NCBI GenBank assembly: GCA_031276365.1
Contig: JAISNG010000110.1
Span: 1 to 35,139, forward strand
DNA from: Campylobacteraceae bacterium
GTDB lineage: Bacteria; Campylobacterota; Campylobacteria; Campylobacterales; Campylobacteraceae
Direction of reading: 5' to 3'
DNA length: 35,139 nt
A model generated the notes under the pieces. It worked only from the letters and a program-made list of their open reading frames with translations. It had not been told where the DNA came from and did not search any database. Positions 7,878 through 16,839 of the stretch are shown here, piece by piece; within the stretch, counting starts at the first letter, position 1; every line of letters begins with the position of its first letter. The translations under genes and the position numbers were made by a program.

Positions 7878-10661
7878 TTAGTAAATTTGTCTTGCGAATA
7901 TGCGCATGTTGTTACCTATGCCTTGCCCGCAGACGATGTAAAACTTCTCGTCTGTAACGTTTGTAACGTAGCAGGTAAATGCGCAGTCTCCGCCGTAATT
8001 TATGAGGTTATGTATATCTACGCTTGCACCTGCGCTAAGCGTGCTTTCGTTAAAATAGCGCGCCTGCGATGTGCCGCTGTATTGATGCTCAAGGTGAGCG
8101 ACAAACGCCTTTGCATCGGATGCGGTGTTTAGCAGTCCAAAGACAAACTGCTGCGACGTACTCCCTTTTCGTAAAAAGAAACGTATGCCAGCAAGATTTA
8201 CCTCTATTTGCGCGCCTGTGGCAAGGTTCTTCCCATGCGCGCTTCTGCCCTTAAAATCGCTTGCACTTAAATCCTCAAATCTTAGATTTGTAATCGTGCT
8301 TTTTAACTCATTTATAGCACCAATAAGCGTTTTTGCCGCAGTTGCTAAAGAGCCGACCAAACCGCCGAACAGTGAATAAAGCGTTGAGGCAGGAGTAATA
8401 TCCGCCACTGTGCTTGAAGAGCTTGGAGCGTTTGCGCTTATCTGCGAGCTTTGCACCGCGCCGTTTATTTTTGCGCTAAGCGGCGGAGCTATCTCCTCTT
8501 CAGCAATTGGCTGTGCGGTAAAATCTCTTATTTCACTATTAACAAGCACAATAGGAAGCCAGCCGTATGTACCGTCTCCATCCGCGTCTCCCCACACATA
8601 AAGCCAAGTAGCAAGCGCGTGCAATTCGTCCTGCTCTACATAAGCGTAATCGTTCGGTTTTGGTTCGGTTATCGCGTTTAGCGTCGTTTTATCATAGGTA
8701 AGCGTCGTGTAATTCGCCGCAAACCCCGTTCCCACACCTGTTGTGGAAGTTACCACATCAAGCGCGCCCATATCGTAACTGCCGCCTGAGACTAAAACAA
8801 AGCTTGTAACTCCGCCCGAGCCGTTTACCTCAAGCACGCGGATAACTGCGGGCGTATGCTCCTTAGACGAGTGAATGTATATCAAGTCGCCGACAGCATA
8901 AAGCGTTCCTGCGGTATTCGGCGTTGCCGCGCTTATGCGAAACAGCTGCCCTTGAGAGATAAATGCGTTATTCACACTTCCTCTGTTCCGCCCGTTTTCG
9001 CTAAGAGCCGCAACGCGGGCGATTTCGCTCTCAATATCGCTAAGCACTGCTGGCAGAGGCTTATTGCGCGAGGTGTCATGTATTGCCTCGCTTGGGTGCT
9101 GATTGGCAAGCGTGCGCCCTGCAAGAGCTTCGTGCGTGTTATTACCAAAGTATTGTTCTCCTCCAACAAGCGCGCGTTTTGGGCTGCGGATTGAGACAAG
9201 TTTTATACCGTAGGGATTATCCCCATTTGCGATTGAAGTGTCGTATTGATAGATAATTTGCCACATTGCGATAATTTCGGGCATTGGAAGTCCGAGCGAT
9301 TTAAATTCGTCGTTTATGCACTCATCTTCGCTGTTATGCGCACGGTTTCCTTGTATAACTTTTATCGGGTAAAGTTTAGCGTTAGTAGAGCAAATCCAAT
9401 AGCTTATATACTGCCCATCCTCTAACTCCACCTGCGTATCTGCCGCGCCTGCGTTATTGTAGGTTGGTACGCCGTCTTGATTGATTTTAACGCTTAGATA
9501 TTCGCTCACAGCGTCGCTTGCCCAAACACCGAAGGCGTCTTGGTAAAGAACGGGAGCTTTCAGCGGGCGGAGCTTTTGTTCTAATATCTCTTCCGCAACG
9601 GCTGTGGCGTAAGGAGTTGCTGCATGGCGGATAGTAAACTCAAGCCCCTCGTCAGAAAGTCCTAAATCCGCCAAATGTATCTGCGGGTCGTCTTCTCCCG
9701 CAACGTGGTAATTCACGCTTCCGCCGTTTAACCACGTCGCGCCAAACTCGCGGTGATGGAGATAGTGGCTAATAGGATTGCGCGCGGCTTGATGGCGTTC
9801 GTCTGCTGCTAAAATATACTTTTCGGCGGAATTTGGATTAAAATAGACATACGCAACTATTATGTGATCTAAGCTGTCTGGATACTGCGCGCTGGCTAAT
9901 CCTGCGCCGTCATCTGTATAGATGATATACCTATTGCCTGTCCAATCTATCGTTATCTCATCTTCATACTTCGTAAAAATTTTGCCGTGGAATGCGATGT
10001 CAAATCCGCGCTCTGGATCTTTTGCCCTTATCGTCATTTTATAAGGGTCGCTTGAGAATATTATTTCGCACTGTTCACGGTCAATAAACCCCGTCCCAGC
10101 ACCCATAGTGTTTTGATAGGTGCTGAGGGCTTGGCGGGCTTGGGCTATCTCAGCTTCGTTTGCGGTTATACCCTCAAGAAGTACTCCCTCCTGTGCGCCC
10201 GCTCTCTCAACTTCGGCGTTCAAAGCCTCTGCGGAGGCAAACAAGCCTGAGGGAGGCGGCACAAGCGTTACGCTCTCCGTACTTCCTACAAGCATCATAA
10301 CTTTTATTTTTAGGTCTGTCGCGCTGCCCTCCGCCATTGTCTCTTTATACTGCTCGGGATAATTTCCGACAGCGATAAGGTTGTTGTCAGTGTCATATAC
10401 ACCAATCTCCCTTATATAAAAGCCTCCGACATCAAGGGGGATATACCCTTCCGCAACCGCAACGGAGTTATTCGTCGGGTGGCGGTAAAGCGCGCTGATG
10501 GAGGTGCGGTAAACTTCGTTTGTTATGTTTGTCATGCTTGGATTTGGCGTAATTTCGCCGTCGCCAAGCGCAATAGAGGATAGTTGCAACTGCCCCTGAT
10601 TCGCCGTCATTTCGGCTATCTTTTGCTGTCCGATTGTGGTTAGTATCATCTCATAGCTCAT
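7878..10661 (-). CDS. Large tail fibre with DUF3751-type N-terminus
   Basis: 927 residues. The N-terminal 140 residues (ILTTIGQQKIAEM ... ALGDGEITP ... GYIPLDVGGFYIREIGVYD ... LIAVGNYPEQYK) form the phage tail-collar/DUF3751 domain that attaches fibres to P2-like baseplates. The middle is a long beta-rich shaft and the C-terminus likely contacts the host. It starts 11 bases inside the DUF4376 gene, with GGGGAGAG upstream. Its N-terminus is clearly paralogous to that of the 11136-12605 fibre, so this virion may carry two fibres or a branched one. Receptor specificity cannot be deduced. Confidence 0.85.
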   Translation of the reverse strand: MSYEMILTTIGQQKIAEMTANQGQLQLSSIALGDGEITPNPSMTNITNEVYRTSISALYRHPTNNSVAVAEGYIPLDVGGFYIREIGVYDTDNNLIAVGNYPEQYKETMAEGSATDLKIKVMMLVGSTESVTLVPPPSGLFASAEALNAEVERAGAQEGVLLEGITANEAEIAQARQALSTYQNTMGAGTGFIDREQCEIIFSSDPYKMTIRAKDPERGFDIAFHGKIFTKYEDEITIDWTGNRYIIYTDDGAGLASAQYPDSLDHIIVAYVYFNPNSAEKYILAADERHQAARNPISHYLHHREFGATWLNGGSVNYHVAGEDDPQIHLADLGLSDEGLEFTIRHAATPYATAVAEEILEQKLRPLKAPVLYQDAFGVWASDAVSEYLSVKINQDGVPTYNNAGAADTQVELEDGQYISYWICSTNAKLYPIKVIQGNRAHNSEDECINDEFKSLGLPMPEIIAMWQIIYQYDTSIANGDNPYGIKLVSIRSPKRALVGGEQYFGNNTHEALAGRTLANQHPSEAIHDTSRNKPLPAVLSDIESEIARVAALSENGRNRGSVNNAFISQGQLFRISAATPNTAGTLYAVGDLIYIHSSKEHTPAVIRVLEVNGSGGVTSFVLVSGGSYDMGALDVVTSTTGVGTGFAANYTTLTYDKTTLNAITEPKPNDYAYVEQDELHALATWLYVWGDADGDGTYGWLPIVLVNSEIRDFTAQPIAEEEIAPPLSAKINGAVQSSQISANAPSSSSTVADITPASTLYSLFGGLVGSLATAAKTLIGAINELKSTITNLRFEDLSASDFKGRSAHGKNLATGAQIEVNLAGIRFFLRKGSTSQQFVFGLLNTASDAKAFVAHLEHQYSGTSQARYFNESTLSAGASVDIHNLINYGGDCAFTCYVTNVTDEKFYIVCGQGIGNNMRIFARQIY

Positions 10662-11136
10662 TATTCTCTCCCCAAATTATTTTTTCCAAATGTTTTTTTG
10701 ACGCGCTTTTTTCTATCTCTTGGTATAAAGCATTTCGTTTTTTCAGCAGGGCTTGAAAATTCGCGCCTATCGCGTAAATAAGCTCTTGCGCCTGCCTCAA
10801 ATCGTACTCATGTTCCACCGCGTGAAAGTCGTAATAGACGACTTTGGCGAGGCCGCCGCTTTTCGCAAGATTAAGCGCGTAATCAAGCTTAACTATCGTA
10901 TCAAAGTCGCAGTGCCACTCTATGCCTCCGATAACCAATGAACCATTTATCTGTGCGTCGTGTGCCGCTTTTATCTCCGCGTGCTTTGCCGCTTTTAGTT
11001 CGTTTATGTTTTGCGCAGGCGTGCTTAGAACAAGCTCTCCGTTTTTTATATTAAGCGTTTTACCGCTTGCATTTGCTTCCGCCGCTTTTGCCGCGTATTC
11101 AAGCGGGTATGCGGCTGCGTATTCGTGTAGCGTCAT
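10651..11136 (-). CDS. DUF4376 tail fibre-associated protein
   Basis: 161 residues. The C-terminal part (KHAEIKAAHDAQINGSLVIG, then WHCDFDTIVKLDYAL and a long helical end) is the DUF4376 pattern, commonly fused to or encoded beside phage tail fibres. It sits between two fibre genes, starts at the last base of the upstream fibre and overlaps the downstream one. It is likely a fibre assembly factor or a tip-proximal piece. The N-terminus is short and not recognised. Confidence 0.75.
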   Translation of the reverse strand: MTLHEYAAAYPLEYAAKAAEANASGKTLNIKNGELVLSTPAQNINELKAAKHAEIKAAHDAQINGSLVIGGIEWHCDFDTIVKLDYALNLAKSGGLAKVVYYDFHAVEHEYDLRQAQELIYAIGANFQALLKKRNALYQEIEKSASKKHLEKIIWGENNEL

Positions 11137-12605
11137 TATGCGTACCTCCCTATGACTAAAAATCCGACATCTGAGGTAAAGCGCCCCTCAAAGCTCACGC
11201 TTGACGCGCTCTTGCTATAAACCATGAGGGTGTTCCATGTGTCGTCTCCTGCGCTTGCATTCTTATGGAGAAAAGCAACAAAATTACTATCAACAAAAGG
11301 CGTGGGAAATGTAATACTCCGCGCTTGCCACGCGTTTATGTAAGAAAAGGAGACTACGCCGCCTTGTTCCAACCGCCCGCTTTTATACTTTCTATACCAT
11401 AGTTTTTTATCATCGCTCTCCCAGCGCTCAATCACGAAGTCAACGTCCGCGCTGATATTGGAAAGGTCAATATTCGCCTTTGCGTTAAGCGCGTCTAAAA
11501 AGCCGTTCCACACGGCTGTTGCGTCGCCCTCAAGAGTATCGGCAAGATGCATGATAAGCGGGTATCTCATCTGTTTATTTCGCGTTTCAGTACTGCTTTG
11601 CTTAACTTCTTTACTTGTTATTAACCTGTAGTAGTCGCTCACGGAAGTCGGCCATTCGCCGCTATTTACGCTACCGCCGTTACTGCCGTTCCAATATGTT
11701 TTTTTAGCATTTATGTCTGCTGGCTTGTAGTTAGCAGGGGAAAAATTCGTCGCGGTAGATAAAAAATTTCCGTTATTATCCGAATAACTCCCAAATAAAT
11801 GAAAATGCTCGCCAAAATTATCCTTGTAGTATTTGCCATTTTCTGCAGCATCCAAAGCCTGCGTAAGCGCGTTTCCGCTCATAATTGTGGGGACGCGGAA
11901 GCGTTCGTTTTCTAAATCAAGGGCGAAAAAACCGACGCTGCCGTCTGTATATTTTGTTCCGTTCAGATAGTCTGCAAACGTTGTGGTCGGGAAAACTCCC
12001 GCGATAAGCTTTTCCCATAGTGCTGGAAATAGCTGTTTTGTGTAGGTTGCGCCGTCAAGCCTTACCCAGCCTAAAGGAACATCACGTCCTGCATAAAAAC
12101 TTACAGCTCCGATGGGGATAGTACTGCCGCCCTTTTCTTTCAGCGTCGCCTCTACCCACTCTTGGGTGGCTAAAATTTGCGAAGTATCCGTAACAAGCGT
12201 TACAACAGCAGCGTCCCCCACTTCCATCACGGCTTTAATCTTAAATTCGGAAGAGATACCGATAGATGCTGCAGGCTTATAGGTTGCGGGATAGTTACCC
12301 ACAGCTATCAAATCGCCCTCATCGTCGTATATGCCTATCTCGCGCACCCACCATCCGCCGATGTCTTTTGGGACGTAAGCCTCGCAGACGATTTGATTTT
12401 GGATGTCTGGGTGGATAGAGACATTATTAAGCGGCGCGCGCCATTTAAGATTAAAAAGCGATGTCTGCGCTGCGCTCGGGCTTATCTCTGCTCCGCCGCC
12501 GTCTCCTAAAGCCATCTCATACGGTTTTATTTTCGCACTGTTCGCGATTGCTGCGGCAACTTTTGCTTTTCCGATATTCGTAAGAATTATTTTATAATCT
12601 TCCAT
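11136..12605 (-). CDS. H: Tail fibre with collar domain (gpH-like)
   Basis: 489 residues from MEDYKIILTNIG; this start is chosen because the family N-terminus begins here and GGGGAGC, at the end of gpI, provides the ribosome site. N-terminal DUF3751-type attachment domain (about 1-140, with YVPKDIGGWWVREIGIYDDE). Then a tail collar domain near residue 170 (GAVSFYAGRDVPLGWVRLDG), shaft, and a C-terminal Gly/Ser-rich tip. It follows gpI in the place of P2 gene H. The closing segment SVSFEGRFTSDVGFLVIGRYA-type beta fold is common to fibre tips. Confidence 0.85.
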   Translation of the reverse strand: MEDYKIILTNIGKAKVAAAIANSAKIKPYEMALGDGGGAEISPSAAQTSLFNLKWRAPLNNVSIHPDIQNQIVCEAYVPKDIGGWWVREIGIYDDEGDLIAVGNYPATYKPAASIGISSEFKIKAVMEVGDAAVVTLVTDTSQILATQEWVEATLKEKGGSTIPIGAVSFYAGRDVPLGWVRLDGATYTKQLFPALWEKLIAGVFPTTTFADYLNGTKYTDGSVGFFALDLENERFRVPTIMSGNALTQALDAAENGKYYKDNFGEHFHLFGSYSDNNGNFLSTATNFSPANYKPADINAKKTYWNGSNGGSVNSGEWPTSVSDYYRLITSKEVKQSSTETRNKQMRYPLIMHLADTLEGDATAVWNGFLDALNAKANIDLSNISADVDFVIERWESDDKKLWYRKYKSGRLEQGGVVSFSYINAWQARSITFPTPFVDSNFVAFLHKNASAGDDTWNTLMVYSKSASSVSFEGRFTSDVGFLVIGRYA

Positions 12606-12609
12606 TTTT

Positions 12610-13299
12610 TTATGCTCCCCATGCGATAGATACTTGGCTTTCATTAATGACCGCGCAAGCGGCAAAAACAGTTATGTTCACTTCATTCACGGGCGCGGAT
12701 TTTGGAGATATTTCGGTTTGCTTCACATTGTAAGGCGCAATACCGTAATTTATCATGCCCATTATTTCAACCCCGTCTGGTACAGAAGCATTGATGGTTA
12801 TCTCATCAGCTTTCTCCGCCCCCAGCGCTAAGCGTATATCGCCTTTGATGTCCAAACTTAATATTACGCTCTCTAAAATAGAGCGCGCGTTTTTATATCT
12901 GCTCGCCGTTTTTACAAGGCGGTTTACTAAATCCTCTGCCGCATTCCCTGTAAGTTTTGCAAAAACGCGGAAATGGTACGGTTCGCCGCCGTATTCCATC
13001 CACTCCTCAGCCCCTGCGTCTTCAAAAGTTATCGCAAGCGCGCGTTTAAGCGCGTACGGCGTGCCTGCGTAAAGATGGATTTGAAAAGCGTCCTGCAAAA
13101 GCTCTCTTGCTTTTCCCTCATCAAGCCCGCTTATATCCACATCAAGGCTTTGCGCCAAATGCGGTAAAATCTCGCTTGGGCAGGTTAATGGCAGGATAGA
13201 TATAACGCTTATATCAAGAGCTTCAAACCGCTCGCCTGAGAGCATATCTAAGGCTTTTTGTACCGCCGTTTTGTGTGCGGGCAGTAATGTCTTTACCAT
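12610..13299 (-). CDS. I: Baseplate protein I (P2 gpI-like)
   Basis: 229 residues. N-terminal helix (LLPAHKTAVQKALDMLSGER), then PSEILPHLAQSLDVDI and the motif FQIHLYAGTPYALKRAL, the hallmark of phage tail protein I. It joins the tail fibre to the baseplate wedge. The C-terminal 80 residues are beta-rich and may hold the fibre. It overlaps gpJ by 7 bases; the gene order J-I-H is P2-like. Confidence 0.9.
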   Translation of the reverse strand: MVKTLLPAHKTAVQKALDMLSGERFEALDISVISILPLTCPSEILPHLAQSLDVDISGLDEGKARELLQDAFQIHLYAGTPYALKRALAITFEDAGAEEWMEYGGEPYHFRVFAKLTGNAAEDLVNRLVKTASRYKNARSILESVILSLDIKGDIRLALGAEKADEITINASVPDGVEIMGMINYGIAPYNVKQTEISPKSAPVNEVNITVFAACAVINESQVSIAWGA

Positions 13300-14390
13300 T
13301 GCGCCGCCTCGTATTGTAGGTTCAATGATGTTATTTCATAGAATTCGCTCGCTTGCGCGATTTGGTTTTCTATAGGCGTGGTGATAGTAACCCTATACAC
13401 GCCCTCTTGGTGCAATGTTTTATACAGATAAGACAAATTTACATCTTCGCCAAGCGCAAATCTTGTTTTTGTCGCTTTTATTTTCGCGTCAATTTCGCTT
13501 TGGCGAGATAAATCAAGGAGTTCTATCGTTGCGTTCACCTCAAGGCTTTTTGCCTCTGCCATCTCTACGCTTACAAGGTCGGTTAGAGGTCTTACGTCCT
13601 GTCCGTTGAGAACCTCCAGCACTTTGTCGGCAATATCCACATTGTTTAACGTTTTTATGTATACAATTACTTCGCCCGCCGCGTGTTCGCTCGCCACAGC
13701 CGCCTCTTCCACGCGTCCATCGCTGCTCAACGCCCAATATTGGTATGCGCGCCCGCTTCCTGCAGTGCTGAACCTATCAAGGCCAAGAATAGCCCGCTCT
13801 CTGAATGCTTCGTCGCTCTCTGCGTCCGCGCCGTTTGTATACTTTGTTGTCTGTTCTGCCTTGATTACGAAAGGTAGAGGGTTTTGGATATACTCTGTCT
13901 TTACGCTGCTCTCTTTTATATACTCGTCAAGTTCTAAAGTGCCGAATGCTTCGCTTGTCCCTGCTTCTATCGTTACGCCGTTTGCACTGTTGCCGCCGAT
14001 TAACCTCGCAATATCGCCTTTATCTGAGCGGAATATCGCGCCAAGCGGGACTGTAACGTCTACGCTTAGCACGGCTGAGAGTGTAAATTTAACCGTTGCT
14101 GTCGGTTTTACGCCTTGTATTCGCTCTACGCCGTAGAGCGCAACGATATTGTCCAAGTCTGCGCCGTTTGCGTATGGTATCAGCATGCTTAATATGCTGT
14201 CGTTTATCCTTGCTCTTAAAAGCATTTCGCGATATGCAATAGCTTCTATAATTGCACTGTATGCGTCGCTCTCAAGCAGTTCGTAATCGGGAATTTTATC
14301 GGTAAACAGCTCTTTTATTTCGTTTTTTATGTCGTTATAGTTTAGATTTTCAATCACAGCTGGATAAGGTAAATTGGATAAGAAGCTCAT
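13293..14390 (-). CDS. J: Baseplate wedge protein J (P2 gpJ-like)
   Basis: 365 residues; baseplate J-like family. Seen: LSNLPYPAVIENLNYNDI at the start, SMLIPYANGADLDNIVALYG, the conserved GADAESDEAFRERAILGLD, then SGRAYQYWALSSDGRV and a C-terminal Val/Thr-rich domain. It forms the wedge of the contractile baseplate with W and I. It overlaps gene W by 4 bases (ATGA). Confidence 0.93.
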   Translation of the reverse strand: MSFLSNLPYPAVIENLNYNDIKNEIKELFTDKIPDYELLESDAYSAIIEAIAYREMLLRARINDSILSMLIPYANGADLDNIVALYGVERIQGVKPTATVKFTLSAVLSVDVTVPLGAIFRSDKGDIARLIGGNSANGVTIEAGTSEAFGTLELDEYIKESSVKTEYIQNPLPFVIKAEQTTKYTNGADAESDEAFRERAILGLDRFSTAGSGRAYQYWALSSDGRVEEAAVASEHAAGEVIVYIKTLNNVDIADKVLEVLNGQDVRPLTDLVSVEMAEAKSLEVNATIELLDLSRQSEIDAKIKATKTRFALGEDVNLSYLYKTLHQEGVYRVTITTPIENQIAQASEFYEITSLNLQYEAAQW

Positions 14391-14668
14391 ACCGTTGCCT
14401 CCACAGTTTCGTTATTGTCCAAAACAAGCGCGATGTTTAGCTTGCCCTCTATTAGGCTTTTTAGCCTCACTTCGCTTATTTTTACGCGCGGCTCCCATCT
14501 CTCTATCGCCTCAAACGCATAAGTCGTAAGGTCTGCGCGGAATTCATCGTCTATTTTCCTGTCCACCAACTCAAACAAGCGGCTGCCGTATTCGGGCAGC
14601 ATAACGCGGCTTCCAAGCGGCGTTATAAGAATATCTTTGATGCTCTCTTGCACGGATACGTAATACAT
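14387..14668 (-). CDS. W: Baseplate wedge protein W (gp25/gpW-like)
   Basis: 93 residues. DILITPLGSRVMLPEYGSRL and the helix ERWEPRVKISEVRL are diagnostic of the GPW/gp25 baseplate family. It starts at the last base of gpV and overlaps gpJ. Its role in wedge assembly and sheath initiation comes from the T4 gp25 and P2 gpW families. Confidence 0.93.
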   Translation of the reverse strand: MYYVSVQESIKDILITPLGSRVMLPEYGSRLFELVDRKIDDEFRADLTTYAFEAIERWEPRVKISEVRLKSLIEGKLNIALVLDNNETVEATV

Positions 14669-15360
14669 TAGTCTCCGCCTCCGCCGCTGTTATCCTGCGT
14701 CCTAATAGCTCCGAATTTATCATAGAGCAGTCCGCCGCTTGCCTTAACGTCGCCTGTAACGTCAAGAGGTCTATCAATCTTAAACTTTCCGCCCTCAGCT
14801 TTCATAACCGAACCGCCTGCTCCGCCGACCGTTACAGTATTACCGACAACTCCTGTTGCCGTTACGATGCCATCTACCGTTACATTGCCTTTTACGCTTG
14901 TTTCAGGGCAGGTAATCTCCGCTGTGCCTGCTTTTGCGCTTATATTTTGTGCCTCAACTATTGCGCTTTTTGCAACAGTTATATTAGCGCTGCCCTCGAT
15001 GTTTATCTTTACATCGCCCGCAAATGCGGCGGTGAGTGTTTTGGTTTTTGTATCATAGGAGATAACTGTGCCGTCTGCATACTCAATTATCTCTTTACTT
15101 TCTGATGCGTCTTTAGGGACAGGAAATTTTATATAATTCAATCCTCTTAAAATAACTCCGCTGTTAATATCATTTTCGGTACTTAATACAATTACCTGCT
15201 CTAACACTTGGGCAGGAATGAAATGTATTTTATAACTGTTTGCAGCAAGCTGCAATATATGCAAAAAATCTGTAACAAGTCCGCCCGCTATTTGTACTCT
15301 CGCTTTTGTCTGATTGGCAGATACTTCGCTTATCAGCCCCGCTTCAATTAAAAAATTCAT
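14668..15360 (-). CDS. V: Baseplate spike protein V (P2 gpV-like)
   Basis: 230 residues. N-terminal OB-like domain (about 1-115; SANQTKARVQIAGG, then VPKDASESKEIIEYADGTVI, YDTKTKTL) and a long beta-helical spike (about 116-205) with repeating T-V-x-G-x-V strands. The tip is ...GAIRTQDNSGGGGD. P2-type spikes use a metal-binding HxH motif near the end; I see none here, so the apex may differ. It starts 4 bases inside the holin gene. Confidence 0.88.
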   Translation of the reverse strand: MNFLIEAGLISEVSANQTKARVQIAGGLVTDFLHILQLAANSYKIHFIPAQVLEQVIVLSTENDINSGVILRGLNYIKFPVPKDASESKEIIEYADGTVISYDTKTKTLTAAFAGDVKINIEGSANITVAKSAIVEAQNISAKAGTAEITCPETSVKGNVTVDGIVTATGVVGNTVTVGGAGGSVMKAEGGKFKIDRPLDVTGDVKASGGLLYDKFGAIRTQDNSGGGGD

Positions 15361-15665
15361 TTTGTCTTACCTTTTGTCATAAGACTTATAAAAATATTTC
15401 CCAAAACCACAAGCGCGTCTGTGCCAAGATAGCTTGCTATGCCTGCACACGCGATAGAAAATCTCTCCGTACTAAAAAAATAGTAAGTCATCTCAAATGT
15501 TATATAAGCAACAAACACTGACGCCAGTGTTCCTGCTGCGATTTTTTTACTTTTGGTTTTTTTATCAAGACCGTTAAAATTGGCTTTTGTGCTTAGTCCC
15601 ACAATCGCGCCTAAGAGCGCAACAATCACAAGCCATAACCATAAGTAAATTTTTTCCAAGCTCAT
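15357..15665 (-). CDS. Putative holin (LydA-type)
   Basis: 102 residues from MSLEKIYLW; AAAGGCGAAAA precedes this ATG. Three hydrophobic segments: about 6-24, 43-62 and 71-95. The segment IASYLGTDALVVLGN is the family-typical part of phage holin superfamily III (LydA-like). A holin would form membrane lesions and release the lysozyme to the periplasm. It lies in a lysis cassette next to spanin-like and lysozyme genes. It ends at the gpV start. Membrane topology is predicted by eye only. Confidence 0.72.
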   Translation of the reverse strand: MSLEKIYLWLWLVIVALLGAIVGLSTKANFNGLDKKTKSKKIAAGTLASVFVAYITFEMTYYFFSTERFSIACAGIASYLGTDALVVLGNIFISLMTKGKTK

Positions 15666-15928
15666 TTTTCGCCTTTGCATGCTTTTAGTGTGTTTTCCAA
15701 ATCTTCCGCGTAAACATATATGTTTATTTCGTCTCGGACAATATCGCTGCTATAAGGAGCTAAAATCGGGGAAGCTATACCGCAAGCCACAGGCGTTTTA
15801 ACCTCTACCGTCTTAACAACCTCCACATACTCTTTTCCCGCGCATCCTGCAAAAAACAATGTAAGCAGCGCATAAACAAACAAGGAGACAAACATCATAA
15901 ACCCCGCACAAACGATATGCTTAGTCAT
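15662..15928 (-). CDS. Outer-membrane lipoprotein, o-spanin (Rz1)-like
   Basis: 88 residues from MTKHIVCAGFMMF, chosen because this ATG overlaps the stop of the upstream 37-codon ORF (ATGACTAA); an in-frame ATG 14 codons upstream has no better ribosome site. Hydrophobic signal segment ends in a lipobox-like FFAGC, so the mature protein would start at Cys near residue 29. A Val/Lys-rich stretch (VEVVKTVEVKTPVACG) follows. Small lipoproteins next to an i-spanin and endolysin usually serve as o-spanin. It lacks the usual Pro-rich composition, so the role is inferred from location. Confidence 0.6.
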   Translation of the reverse strand: MTKHIVCAGFMMFVSLFVYALLTLFFAGCAGKEYVEVVKTVEVKTPVACGIASPILAPYSSDIVRDEINIYVYAEDLENTLKACKGEK

Positions 15929-16034
15929 TTTGCTTAGCAGACTTGGTTTTTTTATGCGCTTTGCTTTCATGTTTTGCTTCTTTGATTTTTTTTCTCAATA
16001 TACTGTTTGGTGTGATGTTTGGATTAGGTCTCAT
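15921..16034 (-). CDS. 37-residue basic peptide in lysis cassette
   Basis: Short ORF with start MRPNPNITPNSILRKKIKEA and a very basic rest (KHESKAHKKTKSAK). Its ATG lies inside the last codons of the i-spanin gene and its stop overlaps the start of the lipoprotein gene, so it bridges the two by translational coupling. The strict packing suggests it is real. It is Lys-rich and has no membrane segment. I do not recognise it; a leader peptide for the lipoprotein or a cytosolic regulator are both possible. Confidence 0.45.
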   Translation of the reverse strand: MRPNPNITPNSILRKKIKEAKHESKAHKKTKSAKQND

Positions 16035-16395
16035 TGTTCCGCTCCTTAAAGAATTTTTTATGCAGCTCATCTATCAAAAACAACTTTTCTTCGCACGTTT
16101 TAGCCTCTTTTAACTCTTTTTCCCATTTTTTCGCACTGTTTTTATGCTCGTTTATGAGCAAATTAACCGCTCTTTCGGTGTCTATTTTTATTTTTTCTAT
16201 TGCTTCGTTTTGGATATTAAGTTCGCGCAAAAGCAGATTCGTTTTCTGCTCTGAAAGCGCTTTCGCCTGCACGGACGCATTTAACTCTGCGCCCAAAAAT
16301 TGAATTTTTTGATTTTTCGTGTATATGATAAACGCGCAAAAAAAGAGCGCTGTAAGTGCGCTAAAAAGTACTATTTGATAGATTCTGCTTGTCAT
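16024..16395 (-). CDS. i-spanin (Rz)-like inner-membrane coiled-coil protein
   Basis: 123 residues with one N-terminal membrane helix (about 7-24) and a long charged coiled coil (about 30-110: many Glu, Lys and Leu). This is the layout of i-spanins, which bridge to an outer-membrane lipoprotein and fuse the two membranes at lysis. It lies 3 bases after the lysozyme gene and upstream of the lipoprotein gene. The sequence is not diagnostic; identity depends on topology plus location. Confidence 0.7.
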   Translation of the reverse strand: MTSRIYQIVLFSALTALFFCAFIIYTKNQKIQFLGAELNASVQAKALSEQKTNLLLRELNIQNEAIEKIKIDTERAVNLLINEHKNSAKKWEKELKEAKTCEEKLFLIDELHKKFFKERNNET

Positions 16396-16398
16396 CTT

Positions 16399-16839
16399 TT
16401 ACCCCAGCTGCATAATCATCGCAAGCTCTTCGGCGCGTTTGGGACTGTCTTTTTGCGCCCATTTGCTCTTTAGCATCTCATACGCCGCTTCTTTATACTC
16501 GCCTTTTTCAAGCGCTTTCCACATACGCGCAAATCCTAAAAGCCCCCCCACTCCAAGTTGATAAGACATATTATAAATAACCCTTTTTCTATTTTCGCTC
16601 ATTGTTTTTATAAAAGGCTTTTTAACGTTCAATTCGCTCATTGCACATTCCAAACGATTTTTAAGGAGAAATTCCGCTTCGTTTTCAGTTATTTTATTTT
16701 CATTTTTTACCAACTCCTTCTCAAAATCGCTTAACGGCAGTTTTGTGCCGTAACCTATAGTCTTAAAACCGTTTGTGTCGTTATAAGCCGTAAGCCGTAA
16801 ACCTTCATGTCTTTTTATCATTCTTATAAGCTCAAACAT
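16399..16839 (-). CDS. Endolysin, T4-type lysozyme (GH24)
   Basis: 146 residues from MFELIRMIKRHEG. The start lies in a TGATG overlap with the upstream gene, with GGGAGA in front. The catalytic set is visible: Glu12 (KRHEG), Asp21 (YNDT) and Thr27 (KTIGYGT), with the E-x8-D-x5-T spacing of phage muramidases. The C-terminus carries the family segment NMSYQLGVGGLLGF. It cleaves the MurNAc-GlcNAc bond in peptidoglycan. There is no signal or SAR segment, so it needs the holin for export. Confidence 0.93.
   Translation of the reverse strand: MFELIRMIKRHEGLRLTAYNDTNGFKTIGYGTKLPLSDFEKELVKNENKITENEAEFLLKNRLECAMSELNVKKPFIKTMSENRKRVIYNMSYQLGVGGLLGFARMWKALEKGEYKEAAYEMLKSKWAQKDSPKRAEELAMIMQLG

Noticed and set aside
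13606..14136. 176-codon open frame on the plus strand
   Set aside because: Fully antisense to gpJ, which is unmistakable; composition is that of a shadow frame.
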